This document shows, one piece after another, positions 22,205-34,800 of a stretch of 64,000 bases of DNA. Below the pieces are notes generated by a model. That model worked only from the letters and a program-made list of their open reading frames with translations, was not told the DNA's origin and did not search any database. Numbering within the stretch: position 1 is the stretch's first letter; each line of letters starts with the position of its first letter. The stretch lies in the NCBI GenBank assembly GCA_037447655.1, contig JBBHKE010000116.1, positions 1-64,000 on the forward strand. The letters are read 5' to 3'. Origin of the DNA: Zygnema cylindricum (lineage: Eukaryota > Streptophyta > Zygnematophyceae > Zygnematales > Zygnemataceae). The position numbers and the translations under genes are program-made.

Positions 22205-22675
22205 TGTCTAAAATTTGAAAAACATTCGGACAAAAAAATATTTTTCTGTGAGTTTTGAGGTTATTTTTATTTAAACCGTTAGATTTGGACGATCGGACGG
22301 TCGCTGATCAAAGTAGCGATCTAAGAAGATCACATGAAAAGCCCATAACACAACTTACGATAAAGGCGCCTACAAAAAGCCTACAATAGAAACGCCTACT
22401 TTTGAACTATGGTTTTATGGTTGGCCTTTGGTAAGCGCAAGTTGTGTTATGGGCTTTTCATGTGACCTTCTTAGATCGCTACTTTGATCAGCCACCATCT
22501 GATGATGTTTAATTCTCTATCGAAAGATGTGCAACTCAACCCTGTTACTTTTTTTTTTCATTTTGCGACCGATACAATATGGTTCTTAAGGTAATGTTGT
22601 ATGTTTTGAGTACAATAGGCATATTGTATGGGCCTACTTTCACCTGCTTTTGAACTATGGTTCAAATTACTGTAC
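22205..22675. mobile_element. two head-to-head copies of the TTCAAAAGTAGG family
   Basis: 22205-22410 ends CCTACTTTTGAACTATGG; 22411-22675 runs the other way with the same GTTGTGTTATGGGCTTTTCA block and ends CTGCTTTTGAACTATGG. The left copy recurs almost unchanged at 24001-24211. Non-coding. Confidence 0.6.
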
Positions 22676-22875
22676 TGAAACTACGATGCACGGACCGTAC
22701 AGTAGTTATGTTTAAGAATGGTTTAGGTTGAGGGGCTTCGTATGTAGTTCTTTTCACTTTGATCGACGTGAATTTTAATTTGTCATTGTTCACTTGGACG
22801 CAACAGCTGGTTAACTCTTTTTACAAAAATAAAATGTTTCGAACTTTCGATGTATGCTACCATGTATCATGCTTA

Positions 22876-23649
22876 GGGTGCGTCTCTATGTACTTGTAAC
22901 TTTGATAAATTTTGTTTTTTAGCGCAGATCCGGCGGACTCGGATATCAAGTGTCCCTATGTGTAACACAAAAAATTTTACTTAAGGGTGTGACGATTGTA
23001 TACGCTGACAATGCCCGTGACAGATATCAACGTCTAGAATCTGTGATGACACACGTTATTTTCTGTAACTGCTTGTGACGTCGCTTGACTTTTCATGACA
23101 TTGTACACCTACCGCCCTCCAGCCTGTGCCGTTTCATGGTTGAAGAGATACGCTTTACCTTTGCGTCTATTGTCGAGTAGAAGTGAAATGGCATCGGAAC
23201 CTTGAGACCCCTGCCAAAAAAAAATCCGTACCGGATAGAAACGGACAAAACAAAACAAATTGTGTACTTCTCTTTGTAGTATTAAACAAAAACGGACAAA
23301 ACATAGCGAATCGTGTAGATTTCCACGTCGCTTGAAATCTTTTGAAAATTTTCAAAAATTACGACACGTGCGAGTATATGTTCCTATTTGTTTATAGAAA
23401 ATCTCTAATTTTAAAACACATCGAGCACGTGTTTTAAACATAAGGTTGAAGATGACGTTTTTTGTCGTCGAAGTGGGTCGAAAAACACAAGACGACAAAT
23501 TTTCGTACATCCTAAGATCGAGGATGACGCAAATTGTACTCTACAAATTTGTTATTCCTTCGTACGGTCGGAACTTAGGCAGTACGGCGCTAAGTTTTAG
23601 AGGAAAACGACAGAAAATAACCCTTACTTAGATACGTGGAGACGCACCC
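22876..23649. mobile_element. Harbinger-like element, 774 bp, with an empty site in the duplicate
   Basis: Ends GGGTGCGTCTC and GAGACGCACCC (the inverted repeat extends, imperfectly, to about 20 bp) flanked by TTA on both sides. The paralogous site at about 26993 reads CATGC-TTA-CAGC with a single TTA and no insert, which confirms the boundaries. No transposase frame. Confidence 0.88.
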
Positions 23650-23846
23650 TTACAGCTAGATATATTTCTTGGCAGTGGCCACATTTGTTATTTTGTACTC
23701 ATTTGGGCCATGTGAGCATTTTCACATTCACTTGGCTACAATAACACAGAAAGAGCGCGGCTCAAAAATCCATAATCCACGCGGCGCTTGGATCATAGCG
23801 AATGGTGGAAAGTTGAGAATCATGGGAAGTTTCTTGCATCTGCATT

Positions 23847-24211
23847 AAATGGTTTTAAATTAGGTGATAGTCGCCCATACAATATGTCTATTGTACGTAA
23901 ATTTTACAATACTACCATAAGACCCATATTGTATTGGCTGGAAAATGAAATAAAATAGTAACAGGGTTGAGTTGCACATCGATCGACAGAGAATTAAATA
24001 TCTATGTCTAAATTTTGAAAAACATTTGGACAAAAAAATATTTTTCTGTGAGTTTTGAGGTTATTTTTATTTAAACCGTCAGATTTGGACGATCGGACGG
24101 TCGCTGATCAAAGTAGCTATCTAATTAGATCACATGGAAAGCCCGTAACACAACTTACGCTAAAGGCGGCCTATTTAAGGCCTACGAAAAAACGCCTACT
24201 TTTGAACTATG
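23847..24211. mobile_element. insertion absent from copy 2, TTCAAAAGTAGG family
   Basis: Copy 2 reads CTTGCATCTGCATTTCGTTTC (about 27172). Copy 1 splits this with about 365 bp, bounded by TGCATT on both sides. The right part ends CCTACTTTTGAACTATG, as in 1281-1556 and 22205-22410. Confidence 0.7.
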
Positions 24212-24300
24212 CAGTGCATTTCGTTTCACACAAAAGTCTGTCTACGTCAGCGAATTATCCACGTCAGCCAAAGTACAGTACTGTACAGTATAGTACAGTA

Positions 24301-24517
24301 CACCGTCGATCGTATTTAGCGTATATGTTTTTTTCGCCACTTAAAACATCTTTTCTCCGTACACACTTGTTAGATTTTCAAATTGAGACCGCCAATCGGA
24401 AGCTGAGAATGTTACCTTTCAATCGCAACCGTCAGATTTACAAACCGACAAGTGTGTACGGAGAAAAGATGTTTTAAGTGGCGGAAAAAACATATACGCT
24501 AAATACGATCGACGGTG
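24301..24517. mobile_element. Foldback MITE, 217 bp, TA-flanked
   Basis: Inverted repeats of about 75 bp begin CACCGTCGATCGTATTTAGC, run through AAAACATCTTTTCTCCGTAC and are mirrored at the right end. TA flanks both sides. Copy 2 has no insert here (about 27236: AAAGTACATTTCTGC). Copy 1 also has extra GTACAGTA repeats at the insertion point. Confidence 0.85.
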
Positions 24518-24802
24518 TACTGTACCGTATCTGCAATAATCTACGTCAGCGAATATGAAGATGTATCCAACTATCCATATAACGCCTGTTATAGTATTTT
24601 GACGGTACGGTAACGGAGAAATTACGCAGGTGTTTCAAACTGGCAACCGTAACATGGTTGGAGATTTACTGTAGTCCATTCCGCGTTACAATTTGAAACG
24701 AAGCGTTGAAGTCAAGCTACAGCACTGTAGCACAGAACAGTTCTACATGTTGCTACGAAGCTGTCATTAGGGTTTGCTAGGGTTTTGTTCTTTCCCTCCA
24801 CC

Positions 24803-25217
24803 ATGCCTTCTTCTCCATCTTCTCTCCGTCCTTCTCCCTCCCTCTCTCGTCCTCTCTCTCGTCCTCTCTCTCTATTCCCTCTCGCCCGTCATGCATTTAT
24901 TCGAATGGCGTTCCTCTCCCTCACCGCCATCCTCTTTATCCTTCTTGACTTCTTCGAACTTGGAAGCCATGGATCCACTCGATCTCCTTCTTCTTCTCCC
25001 CTCTCCCTCTACCATTCCCTCTCCTCCTCTCCCTCCTCTTTCAGGCGTTCTTAGCAGAGATACGAATATTTCTGTACTGCCGTACAGAGAAAAAGAGGAA
25101 GGAGGCCTCTGGAGAGGAAGTCCGTACTTCGGCTTGGAGGGAGTGACGTGGCAGGAGGGGTGTCGGGCGATGGCTGGAGAATTGCTGGAAGGGGAGGAGA
25201 TGGTGGAGGTCAAGGAG
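24803..25217 (+). pseudogene. Duplicated ExAD exon 1, frameshifted
   Basis: Nearly identical to the exon at 27519-27920, including ATGCCTTCTTCT, the RHAFIRMAFLSL signal anchor and the VEVKE donor site. An extra C near 25000 (CTCCCC for CTCCC) shifts the frame from this ATG to a stop by 25054, and further indels follow. It has its own copy of the upstream telo-box region, so transcription is conceivable, but it has no EGF exon of its own before the second copy. Confidence 0.75.
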
Positions 25218-26189
25218 GTGAGGAGGGGGAGGAGGGGAGGGGGGAGGTGGGAGGGGGGAGGGGGAGGGGGAGGAGGGAGGGGGATGGGGAGGGAGGGGGA
25301 GGGAGAGGGAGAGGGGGAGTGGGAGGGTGGGGAGTCGGAGGGGGAGGGGGGAGAGAGAGGGCGGGTAGAGAACTCTAACAATTCACATGAACTCTTAATT
25401 TTTTTGGAAAAATTGCAAAACCTTGAAGTACATTCATCGAAAAACATAAAACTATAACCTGATCAAATTTACAAAATTTAAAAACACACTGACTGAAATT
25501 TGAGTATCCACAAACTCCTAAATTGATTCTGCAAATGGTCAAATATCAGTTTACGCCAAAAAAACTTTAATGTTTTTGTGCTCTACAAGAACTTGAAAAA
25601 GGTTAATAATGGATAATGAGTGTAACTTGTCTTTGTTATCGCATTCCTTTGGCATGAAATGTTTAACTGTTTTGTTTGGGTGAAATGTTTTTTTATATAT
25701 TATTTATGTTGTTTTTTTTTGATTTTTTTTCAATGGAATGGTTCCCATCCATGTTTGAACGACATCTGTTGGATTGGCTGATTTGAAATGACCATAAAAA
25801 AGCGTTTTTATTCTTAGTTGTATGACAAATTTTTAAAATAAGATAAGGTGGATTTATAGTTTCTGTATAATGTTTGAGGCAACTACTTTGAAGTAGAATA
25901 CATTTTAAATTTTTAAGTTCCTTGTTTGATTCGATTTTAACTCAGTTGGTATTAGTAACGAACTCATGTAGAACAACTTTTTTGGTTAGCAGTCCTTTGT
26001 ACTAAGCATTATTTTTAGTACAATGTTGGAGCCGAACTCCGTATTCAAACATGTTGTATGATTTTGATAGATCTTGACAATAATGACAACATTGACAAAA
26101 TGTAAAAAGAGCTAGGCAGTTGGCCTATTCTCGCTTATGTGAGGGAGAGGGGAGGGGGTAGAGTGTGAGAGAGAGGAGAGGGAGAGGGG

Positions 26190-26400
26190 AAAAAAAAAAA
26201 AGGACCCAAAAAAACAAAAAAAAAACACACAAAAAAAAAAAAAAAAAAAAGCAAGTATGATTGTAAACGAGTTAAACACAAGGAATACATTGAAAAAAGA
26301 AATAAATAAAAAAAAGGAATAAATGAAAAAAAGGAATAGATGAAAAAAAGAAATAAATGAAAAAAAAGGAATAAATGAAAAAAAAGAATAAGTTAAAGGT
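26190..26400. repeat. A-rich and 18-bp AAATGAAAAAAAGGAAT tandem repeats
   Basis: Poly-A interrupted by C runs, then about six units of GGAATAAATGAAAAAAA. They lie at the end of duplication copy 1. Confidence 0.8.
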
Positions 26401-26805
26401 AGTTTAGCGTGCATGTGGTCACAATACGTCACCTGCGCCACTGCATTGAGGCTGAGTTTGAACGCCATGGCTATTCCCGGGTGGCTCCGAAACCATGGAG
26501 GACCAAGCGGCCCCCTGGAAAGACTACAGCACTGCAATGGTGATGAAAGGACTGCACTGCAGCTATGAATCAATAAAAACTGCGGAAATTCCGTGCAGGC
26601 ATTCCGTGCGAGATTCGGTACGCAAAAAAATGATATACTGTACTGTTTTACGCACTAAAAGGTACAGTCGTGGAGTTTTGTTCGCTGGTGTGCGGAGTCC
26701 GCACGCAATTTCGGATGTCGCATGCAGGTTATGTACTTACAGTACAGTACAGTACTGTATTGTACTGTACTGTCCTGTACTTTAGCGTCAAAGTTTAAAG
26801 TTTAA
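26401..26805. other. spacer between the two duplication copies
   Basis: No recognised gene. GTACAGTA/TACTGTAC runs occur at about 26740-26780 and resemble those beside the foldback MITE in copy 1. Confidence 0.5.
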
Positions 26806-28837
26806 ACTACAATGCACGGACCGTACAGTAATTCTGTTTAAGAATGGCTTAGGTTGAGGGGCTTCGCATGCAGTTCTTTTCACTTTGATCGACGTGAATT
26901 TTAATTTGTCATTGTTCACTTGGGACGCAACAGCGGGTTAAACGACTTATACAAAAATCAAATGTTTCGATGTATGCCACCACGTGTCATGCTTACAGCG
27001 AGATATAATTTTTGGCAGTCGCCACATTTGTTATTTTGTACTCATTTGGGCCACATGAGCATTTTCACAATCACTTGGCTACAATGACACGGAAAGAGCG
27101 CGGCTCAAAAATCCAGAATCCGCGCTTGGATCATAGTGAATGGTAAAAAGTTGGGAATCATGGGAAGTCCCTTGCATCTGCATTTCGTTTCACACAAAAC
27201 CCTGTCTACGTCAGCGAATTATCCACGTCAGGCAAAGTACATTTCTGCAATAATCTACGTCAGCGAATATGAAGATGTATCGATATCCAACTATCCATAT
27301 AACGCCTGTTATATTATTTTGACGGTACGGTAACGGAGAAATTACGCAGGTGTTTCAAACTGGCAACCGTAACATCGTTGGAGATTTACCGTAGTCCACT
27401 CTACGTTACAATTTGAAACGAAGCGTTGAATTCAAGGCGACTGTAGCACAGAACAGTTCTACATGTTGCTACGAAGCTGTCATTAGGGTTTGATAGGGTT
27501 TTGTTCTCTCCCTCCACCATGCCTTCTTCTCTATCTTCTCTCCGTCCTTCTCCCTCCCTCTCTCGTCCTCTCTCTCTATTCCCTCTCGCCCGTCATGCAT
27601 TTATTCGAATGGCGTTCCTCTCCCTCACCGCCATCCTCTTTATCCTTCTTGACTTCTTCGAACTTGGAAGCCATGGATCCACTCGATCTCCTTCTTCTTC
27701 TCCCTCTCCCTCTACCATTCCCTCTCCTCCTCTCCCTCCTCTTTCAGGCGTTCTTAGCAGAGATACGAATATTTCTGTACGGCCGTACAGAGAAAAAGAG
27801 GAAGGAGGCTCTGGAGAGGAAGTCCGTACTTCGGCTTGGAGGGGAGTGACGTGGCAGGAGGGTGTCGGGCGATGGCTGGAGAATTGCTGGAAGGGGGAGG
27901 AGATGGTGGAGGTCAAGGAGGTGAGGAGGGGGAGGAGGGAGGGGGAGGGGGAGGGAGAGGGGGAGTGGGAGGGCGGGGAGTTGGAGGGGGAGGGGGGAGA
28001 GAGAGGGCGGGTAGAGAACTCTAACAATTCACATAAACTCTTAAAATTTTTGGAAAAATTGCAAAACCTTGAAGTACATTCATCGAAAAACATAAAACTA
28101 TAACCTGATCAAATTTACAAAATTTAAAAACACACTGACTGAAATTTGAGTATCCACAAACTCCTAAATTGATTCTGCAAATGGTCAAATATCAGTTTAC
28201 GCCAAAAAAACTTTAATGTTTTTGTGCTCTACAAGAACTTGAAAAAAGGTTAATAATGGATAATGAGTGTAACTTTGTCTTTGTTATCGCATTCCTTTGG
28301 CATGAAATGTTTAACTGTTTTGTTTGGGTGAAATGTTTTTTATATATTATTTATGTTGTTTTTTTTGATTTTTTTTCAATGGAATGGTTCCCATCCATGT
28401 TTGAACGACATCTGTTGGATTGGCTGATTTGAAATGACCATAAAAAAGCGTTTTTATTCTTATTTGTATGACAAATTTTTAAAAGAAGATAAGGTGGATT
28501 TATAGTTTCTGTATAATGTTTGAGGCAACTACTTTGAAGTAGAATACATTTTAAATTTTTAAGTTCCTTGTTGATTCGATTTTAACTCAGTTGGTATTAG
28601 TAACGAACTCATGTAGAACAACTTTTTTGGTTAGCAGTCCTTTGTACTAAGCATTATTTTTAGTACAATGTTGGAGCCGAACTCCGTATTCAAACACGTT
28701 GTATGATTTTGATAGATCTTGACAATAATGACAACATTGACAAAATGTAAAAAGAGCTAGGCAGTTGGCCTATTCTCGCTTATGTGAGGGAGAGGGGAGG
28801 GGGTAGAGTGTGAGAGAGAGGAGAGGGAGAGGGGAGA
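26806..28837 (+). repeat. Tandem duplication copy 2 (the copy joined to the ExAD gene)
   Basis: Collinear with 22680-26187 but without its three insertions. It ends in GA-rich sequence leading directly to the EGF exon at 29011. Confidence 0.9.
27481..27518 (+). promoter_or_regulatory. telo-box-like motifs in the ExAD 5' leader
   Basis: TTAGGGTTTGATAGGGTTTT, two close AGGGTTT motifs, lies 20-40 bp before the ATG at 27519, and is repeated in copy 1 (about 24767-24786). AAACCCTA telo-boxes are known in plant 5' regions of growth-related genes. That they act here is inference. Confidence 0.45.
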
Positions 28838-31800
28838 GGAGGGAGAGGGAGAGAGGGGAGAGGAGAAGACAGAAGAAAGGGGGAGAGGAAGAGAGAACTT
28901 GAGAGAGGAGAGGGAGGAGGGGAAAGGAAAAATAAGAGAGAAGGAAAAGAGAGGGAGAGAGGGAGAGAGGGAGGGGAGAGGAGAGAGGAGAGTGAAGAAA
29001 GGTGAGGGAGAGAGGAAGAGGGGCCGATTCTGTATGTGACACGTGTTGTCCCTTTGGGCCGGGGCAGACTATCCATGGGGTCGGTTGTCCCGGGGATTGT
29101 GGAGGCAATGGTGTCTGCAACTTTGAACTCGGAGAGTGCCGCTGTGCCTCGGGATTCAAAGGTACTGCACTTCTATCCAGGTTCAAAGAGACTTTACTTT
29201 TGTTCAGGTTTAAAGTCACTTTACTTTTATCTGGGATTAAAGGTATTTTACTAAAGTAAGATTAGTTTTATCAGGGTTTAAAGGAATGTTTGTTTCACTC
29301 GGGTTTGAAGGTACATTCATTTGAATTGTGCCAATTTTTTTTTTCATTCTTTGAACTCTATGAATGTCAATGCGCATCAGAGTATTAAGGCACTTTTGTC
29401 GGACTCAATCGTAATGCACTTTGGCTCAGATTTAAAGATGCACTTTTGACATATTGTGACTTTGGTTCTTACTCTCATTTACCTTCTCCCTCTCGTTTTA
29501 CTAGTCGCTTGCTTCTAGGGTAATTATAGGTACAGATACTGGCGATACTGGTTAGTAATAATCGCAATCATACAGAAAAATGTTATTTTTCTACAAAATC
29601 ATACAGTTTTTTGTACTGATACTATGATTACTGCAATAATGCCAGTTACAAGGCTGGTATGATTCCCCTGTTAGGTCTCTAACGTTCTCTCACCATACAT
29701 GCCAAATTTAGGAATCAGTTAACTATATTTGCCTTCGTGAACCATTTGTGTTATGACACCATGGACAGTTTAGTGACCTGATAGTAGATCAAGAACAATG
29801 GTCTTTACCTTTAGTAGGTTCAAATACCTTACATTCGAAGATTCTTTCCTGAACATTTTCAATTACCATGTACGTATGTAGTGACGTTTTTTTTTTTTTT
29901 TTCTTTCATGTCGTATAATTCCACCGTTGAATTACTTAATTGAATACTTAACATATTTTTAATGCCGTTAATCAAAATTGTGAGATCTTAATGTTTCTAG
30001 AATCGTTTTTAATTCGCACGGAAAACACTTCCTGTTCCGTAATCATTAATTTGTTATAGAGCATTGGTTATATTCTTACGTGATGGGTTTTTTGGTCAGT
30101 AAAGGTTTTTTTAATACAACTTTTTTGATTGATTGTTGAGACAAAACAATTATTTAAGGCAATCGAACATACAAGAGTGTTCGTGACAAATTACATCTAT
30201 TCAAACAATTGAAATGTATGTTAGTGTTGTATATGCAGGATTTTGAATTCAAGCAAGCCTTTACATAGTAGGACACATTTTTTTTTTCATGAAGTTGCCA
30301 TGGTTTTTGCTAGTAATAGTAGTGATGTGTATCGAGAAATTTCCTATCGCGATATTTTAAATAGTCAATATTATCCATTGTCAAACGAGGAGGACCGATA
30401 TATGGCGTGTTGACAAATAATTTGTGATCGCCGATATATTTCTATTTATATAAGTAGTTATACTATGTACTATGTACTCTATACTATATATTATGCACTG
30501 TCGCAGTGAGCTTTGGCGAATCCCCCACAAGCGACACATGTGTGCAATACGGAAAATAGGACAGTCTGATCCGGTTGTGGTATAAGAAAATGTTCTTTTT
30601 AAATCAGTTGGTGAAGTTCATTTCTTCAGTCGTATTTTCTTCCCTAATTGCTCTGTTGATTCTTGGCCTGTTTCGGACCTCCCTCCAGTTATTTCAACTG
30701 ACATTGTAATACCAAATGATAGACAGCAATTTGTTTTTTTGGTCAATGATGTTTGGGTCACTCTCTTTGGATTACAGAGAGTCTTAGTTTCAAGCCTTGA
30801 AAACAAAACTGCAACGATGTGATGTAGCAATTGGAACTCATTTCTTAAGTTATCATCATTGTCATTGAGAAAGCCACCCAGTTTCCACTTAATGTATATA
30901 ATATCACGTTTTTTGTTTAGAAATATGTTAAACGCCTGCTTATCTTGTTTCTCTGATTGCTTTATTCTTCAGGTGCTGACTGTACGAAGATTGACAAACA
31001 TGAATGCAATTATGAGTCTGTTCCTCACACATCCTCGATAATGCCCGCTAGATGGGTGGTCTCATCTTGTGTGGAAAAGGCTTTTTGTGACACAAAAACT
31101 GCATCGTGTCGATGTGGACCTAATACCCCATTTCCAACGCGACCAATTCCACAACAATGTGGTTTGCTTAGGAAGTGAGTCCTAAACTCACAGTGTCATG
31201 AGAAATCATTTTAGCGTGGATATGGCATTTTGTCAGAGTACTGCATCGCGTAAATGTGGAACCAATATTCAATGCCCAATTCTGATCGATCCGGAACTGA
31301 TTGATCTGGCACCAGCGCCCATCGCACCAAAAAAAAAAAAAAAAAGATCCGATCGATGATTGATCGTTACACGATTTCCAGCTTTGGTACCATGCTGCGA
31401 TGCAATTTCTTACAGTATTTTCTTACAAGATTCTCCAATATCCTACAATACGACAGAAAAATTACGATACAGTTGCCGATGCAGATATTTTTCCTCGCTT
31501 TTTTTTTGTAAGATTCTCTCCGATACGATGCCGATGTAGCCGGAGATTAGTGAAGTTCTATGACAAAAGTAGTTATATGTAATTTTGGTAAGGAGATGGA
31601 AAACAAATATTTTTCTTGCGCTATAATTTGTAAAGTGGCAGGCACGAAATTGATATTTTGTGCGGAGTATATGCCCATGAGCATGTCGCGCACAAAAGAA
31701 TTATATGGATATTGTAATTGTAATATCTGCCTGGTCACCTGCCACGTCAGCTGGACCGCTAAATCGGGAACTTGGTTGCATCATTGACTCTACTGCCGAA

Positions 31801-34800
31801 ATATCGGTATATTGTGGCAAAATATCAGAGCATCGGCATATTGTGCGTTGCATGGGGCGATTTTCAAAAGGCAACAAACCAATAGACCGTTAAACGTGTT
31901 CGTGTATTGAGCATCATTACAATGTGGTACATGTGCAACATTACCAGCACATCTTTCTTTTAGCATGTTGTTGTTGTTCCACGACCACTGGAGCAGGTGG
32001 AGCAGGGTGGAGCAGGTGGAGCAGGGTGGAGCAGCAGCAGGAGCAGTAGAAGTAGACATAATTCACTTACAGAAGCTTACTAAGAAACTTACTCAACAGC
32101 TGTTTTCTACAGCTCACCAAATTTGACATAAAGGTCCAAACTGCTTACAACTATACCACAGTATAGAATATCACAAAGTTTCAGCCCAATTGATCCAACA
32201 TACACCAAGATATGCAACTCATTAGTTTCCCAAAAACAGTTTGCAAATTACACAGTCTGGATACATCAAATGTTCTAAGTCCTAAGTCTTATACTCGTAG
32301 TGAATTTCTACTCCTAGTTTTCCTATTACATAGTGCTGTACCTCCGATACAAACGTTCTTGAGAGATAGGTCCAAAATCCTAACTGCCACTAAGATCTAA
32401 GTACTCCTAATCATGCTAAAGCTAATTCTGCCACTGTACAATGAGTATTACTGAGGTCAATACAATTACTTGCCGCCGGCTTAATTACTATTGTTCCAGA
32501 TGAGTTCATCTAGATGTTGCGAAAACACCTGCCAGCAAATCACTATGAATCTCGTCAATTGACTTGATTCAGATCAACCGCAGCTGCATTGTCTCGTTCC
32601 GAATCATATTCAACGACACCGCAGCTTCGTCGCAGCTGCGTCGTCCCGTACTGAATAACCGCAGCTGCTTTGTCCCATCTGCGTCGCAGCTCGTTTGTCT
32701 TGTTCAATGTGTGAAAGGCATATGTGGATGTCGGTGCCATTCCGAAATACTTGTTCTGTACTTAAGTGACGACGCGTGTCCTTTTTGCTATATTTTACTG
32801 TCTTTCTGCCGTCACACTAATTTACTGAGACTTAAAGCTTTCCAAAATCAACAGTTGTCAGGCATTTATCCCTTTTTTTTTGGTCTTTTTCCCTTTTTTC
32901 ACTTAATTCACCAGGACATTGTTTGACTTTTCGATTGCATCACGGAAGTGGAAAAGTAAAAGAAATCAATAATTGGCAGCCTTGGCGTCAAATCTGATGA
33001 ACCAGACTAAGGCAATTGCACTGAAGAGAATTAGCAATGCAACAACTTTGCTTGCCACTTAGTCCCACTGCATCCCTACAATACTTCAGCTCCCTACAAT
33101 ACTTCAGCTTAGGAGCAAGAAGAGCTTTACTGAGCATATCAACAATCATTTTTGCATCTGGCAATTAGCATAATTTAATTACCCGGGAAAACACTTTTTC
33201 TCTTACAAAGTGTAATCTTACATCCATTTGCTTACTCTTGAAGTGGTGACTCGGGTTAGAGGCAATGGCAATGGCAGCTTGGTTATCACAATAGATCACC
33301 TGTGGACCAATTTGCATGTATCCCAATTCTTGCAACATGGATTTCACCGATAAGAGTTCTTTGAGGGCCGAGCTTGCTGCCACGTATTCTGACTCCATTG
33401 TCGATTGTGCCGTAACCTTTTGAAGTTTGCTGCTCCAGCAACAAGTCCCGTTCCCAATCTGCAGAAGAAATCCCGTGGTGGATTTTCGGCTTGGCATGTC
33501 GCCATAGCTTGCATCACTCTATGTTTGCAGCTTCACTTCTCCTCCGCCTAGTGTGAGTTTTAGGTCTTTGGTTACTTGAATACCCATTTGTTGCCGATCG
33601 CTCGGTCTGGAGGAAGATCCACAAGCTCCCATGTCTGAGCTTCCATGATCGACTTCATTTCGTCGTTTGATGCCTCGATCCAGTGATGTTGTTTTGGTGA
33701 CGAGAAGGCCTCCCGAATGATCAGAGGCTCCCTTGAGGCCGCAGTAGGCAAAGTGGGAGTTTGCTTTTAACCGGCTATTCGATCGTCTTCCCTCTGGTAA
33801 TTCTGAGGCTGAAATCGTCGGATCCCTCGTATTTCTCTTTTGTCTCTGTGTAGAATCCGTAGGATTCAAATTCTGGTCACCGGGCTGAAACTGAACTTGT
33901 TGAGGAATTTGGTTAGATTCAGACATCGGTATCACCACCGGAGGCCTGTGCATCTGTGTGACAATCTCTTGTTTGCAGTCTAAAATGACATACTCCTGTA
34001 CTTTTTGCTGCTTTTGTTGCGCTGTCATTTTAAATAAATCTATCGAGTCAAGCTCATCTTTTACAATTATATTCCTTGCTACAATTATTTTCTGTTTCTC
34101 AAATACAAAGACTCTATACCCTTTGGAGTGATCATCATACCCCAACAAAATATCCGGTAATCCTTTCAGTTCCATTTTCCATCTGTCTTTAGATGTACTT
34201 AAAATAAAGTATTTGCTACCAAAGACTTTGAAGTGACTAACATCCGGTTTTCTACCTGTCCAGACCTTGTAAGGAGTAGCCTCTACCGATCTTGCCCCTT
34301 TTCTATTATTTATGTAAACAGCTCAATTCAATGCTTCAGCCCAAAATTTTGGATCCACGTCCTTATCTGCAAGCATGGACCTAGAGCTCCCTGTAATAGT
34401 TCTATTTAGTCTCTCTGAAACCCCATTTTGTTCTAGTGAATATGGAATGGTCAGCTGATGACTAATACTTTCCTTAAGTAATGAGTTTTCAAACTCTTTT
34501 GACGTATATTCGCCGCCGTTATCCGATCTGAGTTCCAGAATTGGCATATCGTGTAGTTTCTCCACCCATGCTTTGTAGTGTTGGAAGTGGGTGAAGACGT
34601 CACTTTTCTCCTTCATGAGGTAGGCTTTAGTAAACCTCTCGTTAGATGGTACCTTTGCAGGGCCGAAAACATCAGAATGGATTAGTTGCAAAAGTTTAGT
34701 GGACCGGTGTTCAGATTCCTGAGGAAACGGTAATCTGTGTATTTTTCCTAGTGCACATCCATCACACGTTTTAGCTAACTGATTTGAAAGAGTGACTCCT

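Larger units (their letters stand above)
22680..26187 (+). repeat. Tandem duplication copy 1: ExAD promoter, exon 1 and part of intron 1
   Basis: Collinear with 26806-28837 at high identity (for example CACGGACCGTACAGTA, GGCTTCGTATG, the whole exon 1, and the intron block ending ACATTGACAAAATG). It carries three insertions that copy 2 lacks: 22876-23649, about 23847-24211, and about 24275-24535. Confidence 0.9.

Noticed and set aside
26112-26573. Minus-strand ORF with poly-Phe stretch
   Set aside because: Crosses poly-A and the AAATGAAAAAAA repeat; the remaining part has no recognisable motif.
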